Part shown: positions 32,955-42,987 of the stretch, piece by piece
Numbering within the stretch: position 1 is the first letter of the stretch
How the letters are laid out: each line of letters begins with the position of its first letter
DNA from: Aphodosoma sp045631465
GTDB lineage: Bacteria; Bacteroidota; Bacteroidia; Bacteroidales; Paludibacteraceae
NCBI GenBank assembly: GCA_045631465.1
Contig: JAZQUV010000026.1
Location: forward strand, 1 to 51,804
Length of the DNA stretch: 51,804 bases
Reading direction: 5' to 3'
Position numbers and translations under genes: made by a program
The notes under the pieces: model-generated
What the model was told of the DNA's origin: nothing
What the model saw: only the letters and a program-made list of their open reading frames with translations
Databases searched by the model: none

Positions 32955-33701
32955 ATGAAATTCGCCCTAATCGGACATCCAGTCGAACACTCATTCTCAG
33001 CACAATACCTCAACACCCGATTCAAAAACGAAGGTATTGACGCCCACTACGAACTAATCGAACTACCCGATATAGCCGAATTCCCCTCACTAATTCAGTC
33101 AGACAAATACGATGGCTTTAACGTAACTATCCCACACAAACGTGCGATAATCCCCTACCTCGACTCACTCTCACCCGAAGCACAAGCCATCGGAGCCATA
33201 AACGTAATACAAATAATAAAATCTCACTCCGGAATATCCGACTTAGCGCAACGTTCCGGAATATCAGGGGTTCATCTCATCGGTCACAACACCGACATCA
33301 TAGGTTTCCACGAAACCTTCACCCCCTTGCTTAAACCAAATCACACTCACGCAGTCATACTTGGTACAGGCGGTGCCTCTCAAGCTGTGCAATACGTGCT
33401 CAACAAGTTGAACATACCCTTCCGACTCGTCACTCACAACGAATTAGATACCAACACAATAACACAATTAGCACCTATTATAATCAACACTACGCCATTG
33501 GGCATGCACCCACACATCAACACCATGCCTAATATCGACTACTCCCAAATCACACCCAACCACCTCATCTACGACCTTGTGTACAACCCAACCGAAACCC
33601 AATTCCTAAAACTCGCAAAACAACAAGGCGCCACTACCCAAAATGGTCTCGCTATGCTCTACGCTCAAGCCGACGCCGCCCTAAAAATATGGTTGAAATA
33701 A
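32955..33701 (+). CDS. aroE: Shikimate dehydrogenase
   Basis: The 248-aa enzyme reduces 3-dehydroshikimate with NADPH in aromatic amino acid synthesis. The substrate-binding HSFSAQYLNTRF and NVTIPHKRAI (catalytic Lys) are present, as is the NADP loop ILGTGGASQAVQ. The C-terminal region (QNGLAMLYAQADAALKIW) also fits. It is near the short end of the family. No other shikimate gene is nearby. Confidence 0.94.
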   Translation: MKFALIGHPVEHSFSAQYLNTRFKNEGIDAHYELIELPDIAEFPSLIQSDKYDGFNVTIPHKRAIIPYLDSLSPEAQAIGAINVIQIIKSHSGISDLAQRSGISGVHLIGHNTDIIGFHETFTPLLKPNHTHAVILGTGGASQAVQYVLNKLNIPFRLVTHNELDTNTITQLAPIIINTTPLGMHPHINTMPNIDYSQITPNHLIYDLVYNPTETQFLKLAKQQGATTQNGLAMLYAQADAALKIWLK

Positions 33702-33711
33702 AAAAATCACG

Positions 33712-33885
33712 TTCTCCTGTCTTCTTGTCTAAAAAAAGACCAATGCCGGCGAAGCAACGGCATTTCTATGAACCAACGGCTTTAAGCCTTTAGCAAAAAA
33801 AATTCCGTGGATTCCGTGGATTCCGTGAGAAAAAACAAATTCCGTGAGAAAAATCACGTTCTCTTGTCTTCTTGTCTAAAAAAAA
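33712..33885. repeat. TGTCTTCTTGTCT and ATTCCGTGG tandem words
   Basis: Two copies of CACGTTCTC-CTGTCTTCTTGTC (33709 and 33856) enclose the palindromic word ACGGCTTTAAGCCTTTAG and three ATTCCGTGG/GTGAG repeats (about 33802-33848). Confidence 0.65.
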
Positions 33886-33892
33886 TAAAACT

Positions 33893-34327
33893 ATGAAAAT
33901 CCAAATTATCAACAAATCGCGCCACGCGCTCCCTCAATACAGCACTCCTCTATCGGCAGGTATGGACCTCCGTGCTAACATCGACGAACCCATCACACTT
34001 GGTCCGCTCGAACGCCGTCTAATCCCTACAGGTCTATTCATTGCCCTACCCGAAGGCTACGAAGCACAAATACGCCCTCGCTCTGGTCTCGCATTCAAAA
34101 ATGGCATCACCGTGCTCAATACTCCAGGCACCATCGATGCCGACTATCGTGGCGAGATAGGAGTTATCCTCGTCAACCTCAGCAACCAACCTTTCACTAT
34201 CAACGACGGCGACCGCATCTGCCAAATGGTCATCGCTCGCCACGAAACAGCACAATTTATCGAAGTCGAAACCCTCGACACCACCGAGCGTGGCGAAGGC
34301 GGTTTTGGTCACACTGGAAAAAAATAA
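33893..34327 (+). CDS. dut: dUTP diphosphatase
   Basis: The 144-aa trimeric dUTPase hydrolyses dUTP to dUMP. All five motifs are present: SAGMDLRA, RPRSGLAFKNG, GTIDADYRGEIGV, RICQMVIA and the C-terminal RGEGGFGHTG. The ATG at 33893 gives the normal start; in-frame codons before it lie in repeat DNA. It heads a same-strand run with the TPR, DUF4292 and EnvC-like genes, a common Bacteroidales order. Confidence 0.96.
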   Translation: MKIQIINKSRHALPQYSTPLSAGMDLRANIDEPITLGPLERRLIPTGLFIALPEGYEAQIRPRSGLAFKNGITVLNTPGTIDADYRGEIGVILVNLSNQPFTINDGDRICQMVIARHETAQFIEVETLDTTERGEGGFGHTGKK

Positions 34328-34337
34328 TCACACCACA

Positions 34338-36119
34338 ATGCTACGAATCCTATTCATAACCATATTATCCGTTTTGTGCATTGGCATATCGGCCCACACC
34401 GAATATGCCGATTCAATGTTTCGTGCCTCTATCAAAGCCGAACAACTCAAAGACTCTACCCATCGCGATAGCGTAATATACACCATATTCCAAGCTAAAG
34501 AACTACAACTCAAAGGCAAACACGAAGAGGCAATAAACCTGCTATACAAATCGCTTTGGTACAGCCAACCCGACGACACTCAATTCAATGCCCTAACGCA
34601 ATATTTGTTGTACAAATCGTTCTACGAACTACAACAATACAACGACGCACTTGAATCTATCGAAGTAGCAAGCAGATTGGAACCCAACAACACTCTCTAC
34701 CTCAAATCATATGCCCTAATGCTGCAAGGTTTCCAACAATACCACTACGCCATCCAACAATTACAACACCTCAATCAACTCGAACCATACAACACCGAAA
34801 ACATATACACCCTCTGCAACCTATACCTTCAAACCTATCAATACAAAAAAGCACTTAAAGAACTCGACAAATACGAAAAACTCGAAGGCGAATCAATCGA
34901 ATCCGTCGCAACTCGCGCAAGCATATTCAAACACCAAAACAAAGAACACAAAATAGAACCCCTACTACTCAAATACATAGACAAACACCCTGAAGACCAC
35001 TACAATGCCTCGTTAGTATTAAATAATGTCTATGTCGACGAAAAACAAACCCAAAAATCATTCAACCTACTCACGTCTCTCAACCAACAATACCCAAACG
35101 ACGCACACCTCCTCCTACTACTTGCCGAATACTACAAACGCACCGACAACGACACTCTCTACCAACAATACACCCTCGACGCAATAAAAACTACCGACAT
35201 TGCTACCACCAAAGCTATCCAACTCACTCGTCCATTCATAGCCGGATATCTTCACGAAAACGACTCAACTGCACTTAACCAAATCATCGAACAACTCAAT
35301 ACCGTATATCCCAACAACATTGACGTGCTCGAACTACAAGCCGAAATCTACAAATCTCAACAAGACACCTTGCGTTGGAAACAAACCCTATACAAAATCC
35401 GCGAACAAAAAACCGACGATGCTATCGACTTCGAACTCATAAAAATATCCGAAGCTCAAAACAACAAAGAAGAACTAATCAAACTCACCAAAGAAGGATA
35501 CCAAAAATTCAACACCGACAAATGGGCTTTCTTCTACATCATCAGTCTGTTACAAAACGAACAAACCGACACCCTACTCAACGAAAGTTTCCAAATACTA
35601 CCTTCAATAACAACCCCACACTTCAAAAGCAAAATATACCAAATAGTTGGCAACACATACTCTCTTCTCAACAACGACTCACTCGCTATGCAAATGTACG
35701 ATAGTTGCCTCATCTACGACCCTAACAACGCCGACGTACTCAACAATGTAGCCTACAACATCACAAAACAACCAAACCCCGACCTAAAACGAGCCGAAAA
35801 AATGGCAGCAAAAGCCATCGAACTAGAACCCGACAACACATACATCATCGACACCTACGCCTGGATTCTATTCCTCCTAGGCGACAACTTCTTGTCCGAA
35901 TTCTATTTTGAAAAACTACTCCGAATCAAAAACAACAACCAACTGAGCATCGAAACTCTCTACCACTTAGGATGCCTATACCTAAAAACAAACCGAATCG
36001 ACAAAGCCAAACAACAATGGCAAAAAGCTCTCGAATTATACAACCAAAACCCCGATGACTTCAACGAAAAAGAAATCATAGAAACAATCACAACTTTCTT
36101 CCAAAACAATGAAAACTAA
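34338..36119 (+). CDS. Exported tetratricopeptide-repeat protein
   Basis: The 593-aa protein begins with a signal peptide (MLRILFITILSVLCIGISAH) and continues as about twelve TPR units, ending with a classic NNVAYNI...ELEPDNTYIIDTYAW pair. It probably acts in the periplasm or as an outer-membrane-associated scaffold. It follows dut by 10 bases and overlaps the DUF4292 gene by 11 bases, so translation is likely coupled. The coding strand is strikingly rich in A and C, giving many Asn, Gln, Lys, Thr and Tyr codons. Confidence 0.9.
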   Translation: MLRILFITILSVLCIGISAHTEYADSMFRASIKAEQLKDSTHRDSVIYTIFQAKELQLKGKHEEAINLLYKSLWYSQPDDTQFNALTQYLLYKSFYELQQYNDALESIEVASRLEPNNTLYLKSYALMLQGFQQYHYAIQQLQHLNQLEPYNTENIYTLCNLYLQTYQYKKALKELDKYEKLEGESIESVATRASIFKHQNKEHKIEPLLLKYIDKHPEDHYNASLVLNNVYVDEKQTQKSFNLLTSLNQQYPNDAHLLLLLAEYYKRTDNDTLYQQYTLDAIKTTDIATTKAIQLTRPFIAGYLHENDSTALNQIIEQLNTVYPNNIDVLELQAEIYKSQQDTLRWKQTLYKIREQKTDDAIDFELIKISEAQNNKEELIKLTKEGYQKFNTDKWAFFYIISLLQNEQTDTLLNESFQILPSITTPHFKSKIYQIVGNTYSLLNNDSLAMQMYDSCLIYDPNNADVLNNVAYNITKQPNPDLKRAEKMAAKAIELEPDNTYIIDTYAWILFLLGDNFLSEFYFEKLLRIKNNNQLSIETLYHLGCLYLKTNRIDKAKQQWQKALELYNQNPDDFNEKEIIETITTFFQNNEN

Positions 36120-36933
36120 CAAAATAACACTTATCATCACAGCCATCACACTCATCATCCTATCAGGCTGTAAAACACGACAAATCACCCAACAACCAAC
36201 CCAAGAACAACAACAAATCAACATCTGCGAATTGACACAAAAAGCCTATAACGCACAACCTCAATTCGCCACAATGAACATATCAAAACTAAACATATCA
36301 ATCGACTACAACAACACTAATCTCACATTCAAATCCTCAATCCGCATCGCAACCGACAGCATCATTAGCATCAGCATCCAACCTGCCCTCGGCATCGAAA
36401 TGTTCCGCGCCGAATTCACACCTCAACACTTCACAATCTACGACAAACTCAACCGCCGATACTCACAAAATAGCTACGAATACATCAAACTAAGTTGGGG
36501 AATCGACATCAACTACAAAGCCATCGAAGCCCTATTCTCACACCAAATATTCACACCACAATCAACCAACCCACAAGAAATATGCAAAGACTTCAAAATC
36601 CATAACATCGCCGACACAACATCCATCGTAAGCACCACACCAATAGGCAAATTTACACAACAATTCGATATCGACACCAACAACAACCGACTAACTATGA
36701 GCGGCATACGTCACGAAAACGACCTCGTAATCGCCATAGTCTACAGCACACTCAAAACATTCGACAAAATCCAATACCCACAAGACATATACCTACAAAC
36801 CACTATGACCCAAGAAAACATAGCAGCATCACTCAACATCGAAAAAATCAAATTCAACGAACCTCTCACACAATCCAACATCAACACATCTCGCTACAAA
36901 AAAGTAGGACTCATGGAACTACTAAAAAAATAA
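36109..36933 (+). CDS. DUF4292 lipoprotein (LolA-like fold)
   Basis: The 274-aa protein has a lipobox (ILSGC, Cys21) and the DUF4292 pattern: a beta-rich body with SIRIATDSIISISIQPALG and ALFSHQIF. The family is related to LolA/LolB-type lipid or lipoprotein carriers and is found in Bacteroidetes between a TPR gene and an EnvC-like gene, as here. A role in lipoprotein or envelope traffic is inferred from fold and context only. Confidence 0.88.
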   Translation: MKTNKITLIITAITLIILSGCKTRQITQQPTQEQQQINICELTQKAYNAQPQFATMNISKLNISIDYNNTNLTFKSSIRIATDSIISISIQPALGIEMFRAEFTPQHFTIYDKLNRRYSQNSYEYIKLSWGIDINYKAIEALFSHQIFTPQSTNPQEICKDFKIHNIADTTSIVSTTPIGKFTQQFDIDTNNNRLTMSGIRHENDLVIAIVYSTLKTFDKIQYPQDIYLQTTMTQENIAASLNIEKIKFNEPLTQSNINTSRYKKVGLMELLKK

Positions 36934-37017
36934 ACCACACCCTACCCCCTCCCTACCTTCAAGCAACCTATGCCGAAGAAGACTGACACATCAACACAAC
37001 CAAACACCAAACCAAAA

Positions 37018-38244
37018 ATGAAAAAAATACTAACCATACTACTCTGCATCGTGCACTGCACAATATGCACTAACCTCAGCGCACAAACAATCAAAGAACT
37101 CGAGGCTCAAAAGAAAAAAGCTCTCGACGAACTCGCCGTGACAAACCGCCTACTCAACGAAACCCAAAAAAACAAAAAAGGCACAGAAAACAAACTCAAC
37201 CTACTCAAACAATCAATCAAACAAAGCACCAACTACATCAACACCCTCAACCAAGAAATAGAAGGCCTCGACGCCAACATATCAAACCTCCAAGCATCAC
37301 GCCTTTCACATCAAGAGCGACTCAACCAACTCAAATACGAATACGCAATCTCAACACGAGCAATATACTCACACCACAAATACTTCTCACCAATCATATT
37401 CATCTTCTCTGCCGACAACTTCAACCAAGCCATTCGCCGATTCCGCTACCTACAACAAGTGGCCGCACACCGCAAATACCAAGCCCGCGAAATCGAAAAA
37501 ATCACACACCAACTAATTGAAGAAGAACACATACTAACCGAAAACCGTATACAAAAAGAAACTGCCGTCAGCGCCAAAACTCTCGAACAACAACGACTCG
37601 AACAACAACGACAAAAACGCAACGAAGAACTCGCATCTCTCAAAAAGAAAGAAACATCACTCAAGAAAAAACAAAAAGAACAACAAGCAAAAGCCGACAA
37701 ACTCAATCAAAAAATACAAAATATGATTGCAGCCGAAATCAAACGACAAAAAGAAGAAGCTGCAGCCAAAGCCAAAAAAGAAGGCAAAAAAGACCCTTAC
37801 GAACTTAGCAAAGAAGAAAAACTCGTAGCAGGCAACTTCGAAGCCAACAAAGGAAAACTCCCTCGCCCAGTAGAAAAAGGTCTAATCAGTGGCCACTTTG
37901 GCGTACAACCTCACCCATTCCTCGACAAAGTGCAAGTCAACAACAAAGGAACCTACTTCCAAATCCCAGCAGGATCCGACGCTCGTGCTGTGTTCGAAGG
38001 CGAAGTAACACAATGCTTCTCTGTCCCAGGTAGCAACCAATCCGTAATCATCAAACATGGCAACTACCGCACAGTATACTCCAACCTCGTAACACTTTAC
38101 GTCAAAGTAGGCGACAAAGTATCAACAAAACAAAAAATCGGAAAAGTCTACACCGACACCGAGAACGACAACAAAACCGAACTCTATTTCATGCTCTACA
38201 AAGACACCGAAATACAAAATCCCGAATCTTGGTTAGCAAATTAA
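37018..38244 (+). CDS. EnvC-like murein hydrolase activator
   Basis: The 408-aa protein has a signal peptide (cut near NLSAQ), a long coiled coil (residues about 23-245, rich in Lys, Glu, Gln) and a C-terminal LytM domain. The LytM zinc site is degenerate: PHPFLDK stands where HxxxD is expected and TELYFMLYKD stands in place of HLHFE. So it should not cleave peptidoglycan itself but activate an amidase during cell separation, like EnvC. The ATG at 37018 is chosen because it opens the signal peptide. Confidence 0.9.
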   Translation: MKKILTILLCIVHCTICTNLSAQTIKELEAQKKKALDELAVTNRLLNETQKNKKGTENKLNLLKQSIKQSTNYINTLNQEIEGLDANISNLQASRLSHQERLNQLKYEYAISTRAIYSHHKYFSPIIFIFSADNFNQAIRRFRYLQQVAAHRKYQAREIEKITHQLIEEEHILTENRIQKETAVSAKTLEQQRLEQQRQKRNEELASLKKKETSLKKKQKEQQAKADKLNQKIQNMIAAEIKRQKEEAAAKAKKEGKKDPYELSKEEKLVAGNFEANKGKLPRPVEKGLISGHFGVQPHPFLDKVQVNNKGTYFQIPAGSDARAVFEGEVTQCFSVPGSNQSVIIKHGNYRTVYSNLVTLYVKVGDKVSTKQKIGKVYTDTENDNKTELYFMLYKDTEIQNPESWLAN

Positions 38245-38278
38245 TCAAAAAACATTTGCTAATATGCCAAAATTATCG

Positions 38279-38286
38279 TAAATTTG
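38279..38286 (+). promoter_or_regulatory. trxB promoter -7 box
   Basis: TAAATTTG lies about 120 bases before the trxB ATG; the leader between them is made of CACTACTTGCTACTA-type repeat words, related to the leader at 6527-6553. Confidence 0.65.
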
Positions 38287-38408
38287 CACTCTTAAACAAA
38301 AAAAGTAGTAATCACGTATCACTACTTGCTACTATAAATCTAAAAATCTCATTAACAAAGCGAAAACCGAGTCTCACTACTCGACACTCGCTACTAAACA
38401 TCTAAAAT

Positions 38409-39347
38409 ATGAACGAAAAAGTAAAATGCCTTATCATCGGCTCAGGCCCTGCTGGCTACACTGCCGCAATCTACGCTTCACGCGCTAACCTTGCTCCAGT
38501 TCTTTACGAAGGAATGCAATCAGGTGGTCAATTAACTCAAACTACCGAAATCGAAAACTTCCCAGGCTACCCAGAAGGTATCGATGCAAACCTCATGATG
38601 GCTGACCTCCGTGCTCAAGCTGAACGCTTTGGTACTGACGTACGTTTCGGTTGCATCACAGATGTCGACTTCAGCTGCTCTCCTAAAAAACTCACTATCG
38701 ACGGCGAAAAAATCATCGAAGCCGACACTGTTATCATCGCTACTGGTGCAAGTGCTAAATACCTCGGTCTCGCCGACGAACAAAAATATATGGGCAAAGG
38801 TGTTTCTGCTTGTGCAACTTGCGACGGTTTCTTCTACCGCAAAAAAACAGTTGCTGTAGTAGGTGGTGGCGACACTGCTTGCGAAGAAGCATGCTACCTT
38901 GCTGGTCTCTGCGAAAAAGTTTACCTCATCGTGCGTAAACCATTCCTCCGCGCATCTAAAGTAATGCAAGACCGCGTATTCAAAAACGAAAAAATCACTG
39001 TTCTCTTCGAACACAACACTCAAAGCCTCTATGGTGAAGACCTCCTCGAAGGTGCTAAACTCATCAAACGTAAAGGCGAACCAGACGAAGAAATCGTTGA
39101 CATCAAAATCGATGGCTTCTTCCTCGCTATCGGTCACCACCCTAACAGCGACATCTTCAAAAAATACATCAACACTAACGAAGAAGGCTACATCCTTACA
39201 GAACCATTCCGCCCTCTTACAAACGTACCAGGTGTATTCGCAGCAGGCGACGTAGCCGACCCTATCTATCGCCAAGCAATCTGCGCTGCAGCTTCAGGCT
39301 GTAAATCAGCAATGGAAGCCGAAAAATATCTCGCTTCTCTAGAGTAA
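38409..39347 (+). CDS. trxB: Thioredoxin-disulfide reductase
   Basis: The 312-aa flavoprotein reduces thioredoxin with NADPH. It shows the FAD motif GSGPAGYTAAIYASRA near the start, the redox pair Cys-Ala-Thr-Cys (SACATCDGFF, near residue 138), the NADPH loop GGGDTACEEA and the second FAD motif GVFAAGDVAD. Length is standard. A terminator follows directly. Confidence 0.97.
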   Translation: MNEKVKCLIIGSGPAGYTAAIYASRANLAPVLYEGMQSGGQLTQTTEIENFPGYPEGIDANLMMADLRAQAERFGTDVRFGCITDVDFSCSPKKLTIDGEKIIEADTVIIATGASAKYLGLADEQKYMGKGVSACATCDGFFYRKKTVAVVGGGDTACEEACYLAGLCEKVYLIVRKPFLRASKVMQDRVFKNEKITVLFEHNTQSLYGEDLLEGAKLIKRKGEPDEEIVDIKIDGFFLAIGHHPNSDIFKKYINTNEEGYILTEPFRPLTNVPGVFAAGDVADPIYRQAICAAASGCKSAMEAEKYLASLE

Positions 39348-39367
39348 TTCAACTCTCATATATGCAC

Positions 39368-39405
39368 AAAAGACTGATCTAAAAATAGGTCAGTCTTTTT
39401 GCATT
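39368..39405 (+). terminator. trxB terminator
   Basis: AGACTGATCT (39371-39380) pairs with AGGTCAGTCT, followed by a T-run and preceded by an A-run. Confidence 0.85.
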
Positions 39406-39444
39406 TTTATACAATCCTTTTAGCAATATATCCATTTTTTTTTG

Positions 39445-39452
39445 TACCTTTG
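39445..39452 (+). promoter_or_regulatory. Promoter -7 box of the glycan region
   Basis: TACCTTTG after a T-run lies about 43 bases before the ATG at 39495. It also shows that the earlier in-frame start at 39399 lies upstream of the promoter. Confidence 0.7.
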
Positions 39453-39494
39453 CATGATAATACAAAACATAAAAAAACAACAAAAAATCATAAT

Positions 39495-42068
39495 ATGAAA
39501 ACAACTTTTGATTGGAAAAAATTGCTACCATACGTAGTTGCTATCGCCGCATTTATTGGCATTGCAATGTTTTATTGTGCACCTGCATTAGATGGTAAAG
39601 TGCTCATACAAGGCGACGTAAACAATTGGAAAGGCGCAGCACAAGAGGCTCGCGAATTCTACAACCAACACGGAACTCGCACTTGGTGGACCAACTCTAT
39701 GTTCGGCGGTATGCCTACATATCAAATCACAGGCAGTCTGCCTACTGGCGAACTACGCTACACTATGGAAACTATTTCACACTTCGGATTTAACGACGAA
39801 CTACAAATCATAGGTATCATATTCGCCTACTTCTTCGGCTTCTTCCTTATGTTACGCTGCTTCAAAGTCAACCCTTGGTTAAGCATCGTCGGAGGTCTAG
39901 CCATAGGACTATCTACCTACTTCCTACTCATCATTCCTGCTGGTCACGTCACCAAAGCTATAGGTATAGGCTTCCTAGCTCCCGTAATAGGTGGCTTCTA
40001 TGCCATTTTCCGAAAACAATATTGGCTTGGTGCTCCATTAGTAATAATTTATGGCATACTCGGCATAAATCTTCACCCTCAGATGACATACTACATATTT
40101 ATGCTTATCGGAGTATTAGCCTTTGCCGAACTATATATTCACATCACCGAAAAACGTTGGAAAGATTTAGGCATATCACTCGGCGTGTTAGTTATCAGTC
40201 TATTGCTCGTTATTGGCACAAAACTCAGCTGGCTCGAAATGAACCAATCATACCTCAAAGAGACTATGCGCGGAGGTCATAGCGAATTAACTAGTGCCGA
40301 CGATAACAACAACAAAGCCGTAGGTCTAGATATCGACTATGCAACCGCTTGGAGCTATGGCATAGGCGAAACTATGACACTTCTCATCCCTAACTGGGAA
40401 GGTGGCGCAAGTGGTTACAACGTAGGAGCAGAATCTATGCTTTGCGAAACAATGAAAAAACAAGGCATACCTAAACGCTCTGCCGAACAATTCTGTCAAC
40501 AAGTGCCTACATACCACGGCGAAAAAGCCTTCACTAGCGGACCTGTATATGTCGGTGCAATTATCTGCTTCCTATTTGTATTAGGACTTCTCATCGTTCA
40601 AGGTCCATACAAATGGGCTCTACTCGTGGCTACCCTCTTCTCTATCACTTTAGCTTGGGGTCGCAATTTGATGTGGTTCACCGAATTGTTCTTCAACTAC
40701 TTCCCTATGTACAACAAATTCCGCGCTGTCGAAAGTATCTTAGTAGTTGCCGAAATAACCATTCCACTCTTGGCTATCCTCGCACTACAAACGATTGTAG
40801 ACCGCAAAATAGAATGGAAAGAATTACAAAAAAACATATTTATCGCTGGAGGTATCACAGCAGGTCTCTCTCTATTCTTTGCTCCATTTGGTGGCATTGT
40901 CGACATTACAAGCAGCTACGACTCACAATGGACATCACAAGTGCCAGCATGGCTCAAAGATGCTATTCTCGACCAACGTACTGCTATGATTAAAGCAGAC
41001 GCTTGGCGTTCATTTATCTTCATAGCACTTGGATTTGCTATCGTATACTGGTATGCTTGGCAAACTCAAAAAGCCCAACAACCAAAACACAACTACATCC
41101 TCTACGGTGCACTCGCAGTATTAGTCCTAGCAGATATGGTGCCTGTCAACAAACGTTTCTTTGGCGACGACCACTTCGTGCGTGCAAAAGAGGCAGACGC
41201 ATATTTTGCTATCCAACCATACGAACAAGAGATATTGAAAGATACCGACCCTAACTTCCGCGTGTTGAACCTAGCAACCAACACATTCAACGATGCTCGC
41301 ACAAGCTATCGCCTTAAATCAATCGGAGGTTACTCTGCCGCCAAACTTCGTCGCTATCAAGACCTCATCGATATGCATATCTCACAAGAGATGAATCCTC
41401 TCATGCAAACTATAATGCAAACACAAGGATTTATGTTGCCAGATGCAAACGAAGGTCGCAATTTCGCAGTGCTCAATATGCTCAACATGAAATATGCCGT
41501 AGTATCACTACAAGATGGTCGCCAAGCACCAATACAAAACCCATACGCAATGGGCAACTGCTGGTTTGTTGACGACATAATGTTAGTAGATACCCCTGAC
41601 AAAGAGTGCGACAAGATAGACGACATCGACCTACACACACAAGCCGTAGCCGATAAATGTTTTGCCGATGCATTGGATATCACAAAACCAGAGGTAACCA
41701 CAATGATGGCTTTCGACGAAGAAACAATCGAATTAACATCATACGCACCTAATTGCCTCGAATATACAGCACGCAACGAGCGCAACAAAGTGGCAGTATT
41801 TTCTGAAATCTACTACCCACACGATTGGCATCTATATATCGTTGACGAACAAGGCAATAATAGCGTAGAAATACCTATAGCTCGCGTCAACTATACCCTA
41901 CGCGCAGCTGTAATTCCTGCAGGCGAACACAAACTTCGTATGGAATTCAAACCACACGCACTCCAAACCGACAAATGGTCTATGGCAATACTTATCCTAT
42001 CTCTCGTGCTAAGTATCTGCGGTTTAACATATCCTTTGTGGAGCAAACTAATCAAAAAAGAAGCTTAA
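39495..42068 (+). CDS. YfhO-family polytopic membrane protein
   Basis: The 857-aa protein has a dozen or more membrane helices spread over residues 15-560 and a soluble periplasmic C-terminal part (residues about 570-820) before a last helix. The pattern WWTNSMFGGMPTYQI near residue 75 and the layout match the YfhO family, GT-C-like proteins linked to glycosylation of teichoic acids or other envelope polymers. The next glycosyltransferase starts 3 bases after its stop, so they form one unit. Confidence 0.85.
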   Translation: MKTTFDWKKLLPYVVAIAAFIGIAMFYCAPALDGKVLIQGDVNNWKGAAQEAREFYNQHGTRTWWTNSMFGGMPTYQITGSLPTGELRYTMETISHFGFNDELQIIGIIFAYFFGFFLMLRCFKVNPWLSIVGGLAIGLSTYFLLIIPAGHVTKAIGIGFLAPVIGGFYAIFRKQYWLGAPLVIIYGILGINLHPQMTYYIFMLIGVLAFAELYIHITEKRWKDLGISLGVLVISLLLVIGTKLSWLEMNQSYLKETMRGGHSELTSADDNNNKAVGLDIDYATAWSYGIGETMTLLIPNWEGGASGYNVGAESMLCETMKKQGIPKRSAEQFCQQVPTYHGEKAFTSGPVYVGAIICFLFVLGLLIVQGPYKWALLVATLFSITLAWGRNLMWFTELFFNYFPMYNKFRAVESILVVAEITIPLLAILALQTIVDRKIEWKELQKNIFIAGGITAGLSLFFAPFGGIVDITSSYDSQWTSQVPAWLKDAILDQRTAMIKADAWRSFIFIALGFAIVYWYAWQTQKAQQPKHNYILYGALAVLVLADMVPVNKRFFGDDHFVRAKEADAYFAIQPYEQEILKDTDPNFRVLNLATNTFNDARTSYRLKSIGGYSAAKLRRYQDLIDMHISQEMNPLMQTIMQTQGFMLPDANEGRNFAVLNMLNMKYAVVSLQDGRQAPIQNPYAMGNCWFVDDIMLVDTPDKECDKIDDIDLHTQAVADKCFADALDITKPEVTTMMAFDEETIELTSYAPNCLEYTARNERNKVAVFSEIYYPHDWHLYIVDEQGNNSVEIPIARVNYTLRAAVIPAGEHKLRMEFKPHALQTDKWSMAILILSLVLSICGLTYPLWSKLIKKEA

Positions 42069-42071
42069 GAC

Positions 42072-42980
42072 ATGATTACAATCATCATTTGCACATACAA
42101 TAGAGAAAAATATATCGGTCCACTATTAGAAAGCATAGCAAAAAACGATTATCCTAAGGGTGATTATGAAATTTTGCTTGTTGACAATAATTGCACCGAC
42201 AACACTCGTGCCGTATGTCAGTCATTTGCCGAAACGCACAAAGATGTGAATTTCCGTTATGTAGTTGAACCCGAACAAGGACTCTCTGCTGCTCGCAACA
42301 AAGGCATTAAAGAGGCAAAAGGCGACATTATTATCTATGTCGACGACGACGCATTAGTCGATTCTAATTATATCAGCTCATACGCCGACCATCTTGCTAA
42401 TAATCCTAACACTATGGCGGCAGGCGGTCCAATCGAACCTCTATACGAAACCGAAGAGCCAAAATGGATGTCGCCATACACAAAAGCACTACTCACAGCC
42501 TGGATGAATTATGGCACTAAAGTGTGCGAATACCCTAAAGGTCGTTATCCTGGGGGTGGCAATGCAGCATATCGCAAGGTAGTTTTCGACAAAGTAGGTC
42601 TATTTAATACCGAACTTGGCAGAAAAGGCACTGCTCTACTCGCTTCAGAGGAGAAAGATATTTTCGACAAAATGCATGCTCTTGGTATGCAAGTAAAATA
42701 TCTGCCAACCCCAGTGCTTCATCACATCATACCACAAACTAAATTAGAAAAACCATATTTCGAACGCCTTACTCGCCAAATAGGCATTAGCGAACGAGCA
42801 CGTACACTTGCCATATCAAAAAGCAAATATATCTCTCGTTTAGGATCAGAGTTAATAAAGTGGTGTGGCACCCTAGTCCTACTCTGCCTCTACACCCTAC
42901 AAGGCAATCCATATAAAGGTTGGAAACTAGTCCTATTCCGCAAAAATGTAACTTCAGGATTACTAAATCTAAAGAAATAA
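42072..42980 (+). CDS. Family 2 glycosyltransferase
   Basis: The 302-aa enzyme has the GT-A fold: MITIIICTYNREKYI at the start, LLVDNNCTDNT, then the metal-binding IYVDDDALVD near residue 96 and, later, ASEEKDIF in the acceptor region. A hydrophobic stretch near residues 260-275 may touch the membrane. It should add a sugar to a lipid-linked or surface glycan; donor and acceptor are unknown. It lies between the YfhO gene and a second glycosyltransferase with very short gaps. Confidence 0.92.
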   Translation: MITIIICTYNREKYIGPLLESIAKNDYPKGDYEILLVDNNCTDNTRAVCQSFAETHKDVNFRYVVEPEQGLSAARNKGIKEAKGDIIIYVDDDALVDSNYISSYADHLANNPNTMAAGGPIEPLYETEEPKWMSPYTKALLTAWMNYGTKVCEYPKGRYPGGGNAAYRKVVFDKVGLFNTELGRKGTALLASEEKDIFDKMHALGMQVKYLPTPVLHHIIPQTKLEKPYFERLTRQIGISERARTLAISKSKYISRLGSELIKWCGTLVLLCLYTLQGNPYKGWKLVLFRKNVTSGLLNLKK

Positions 42981-42987
42981 TAAAAAA

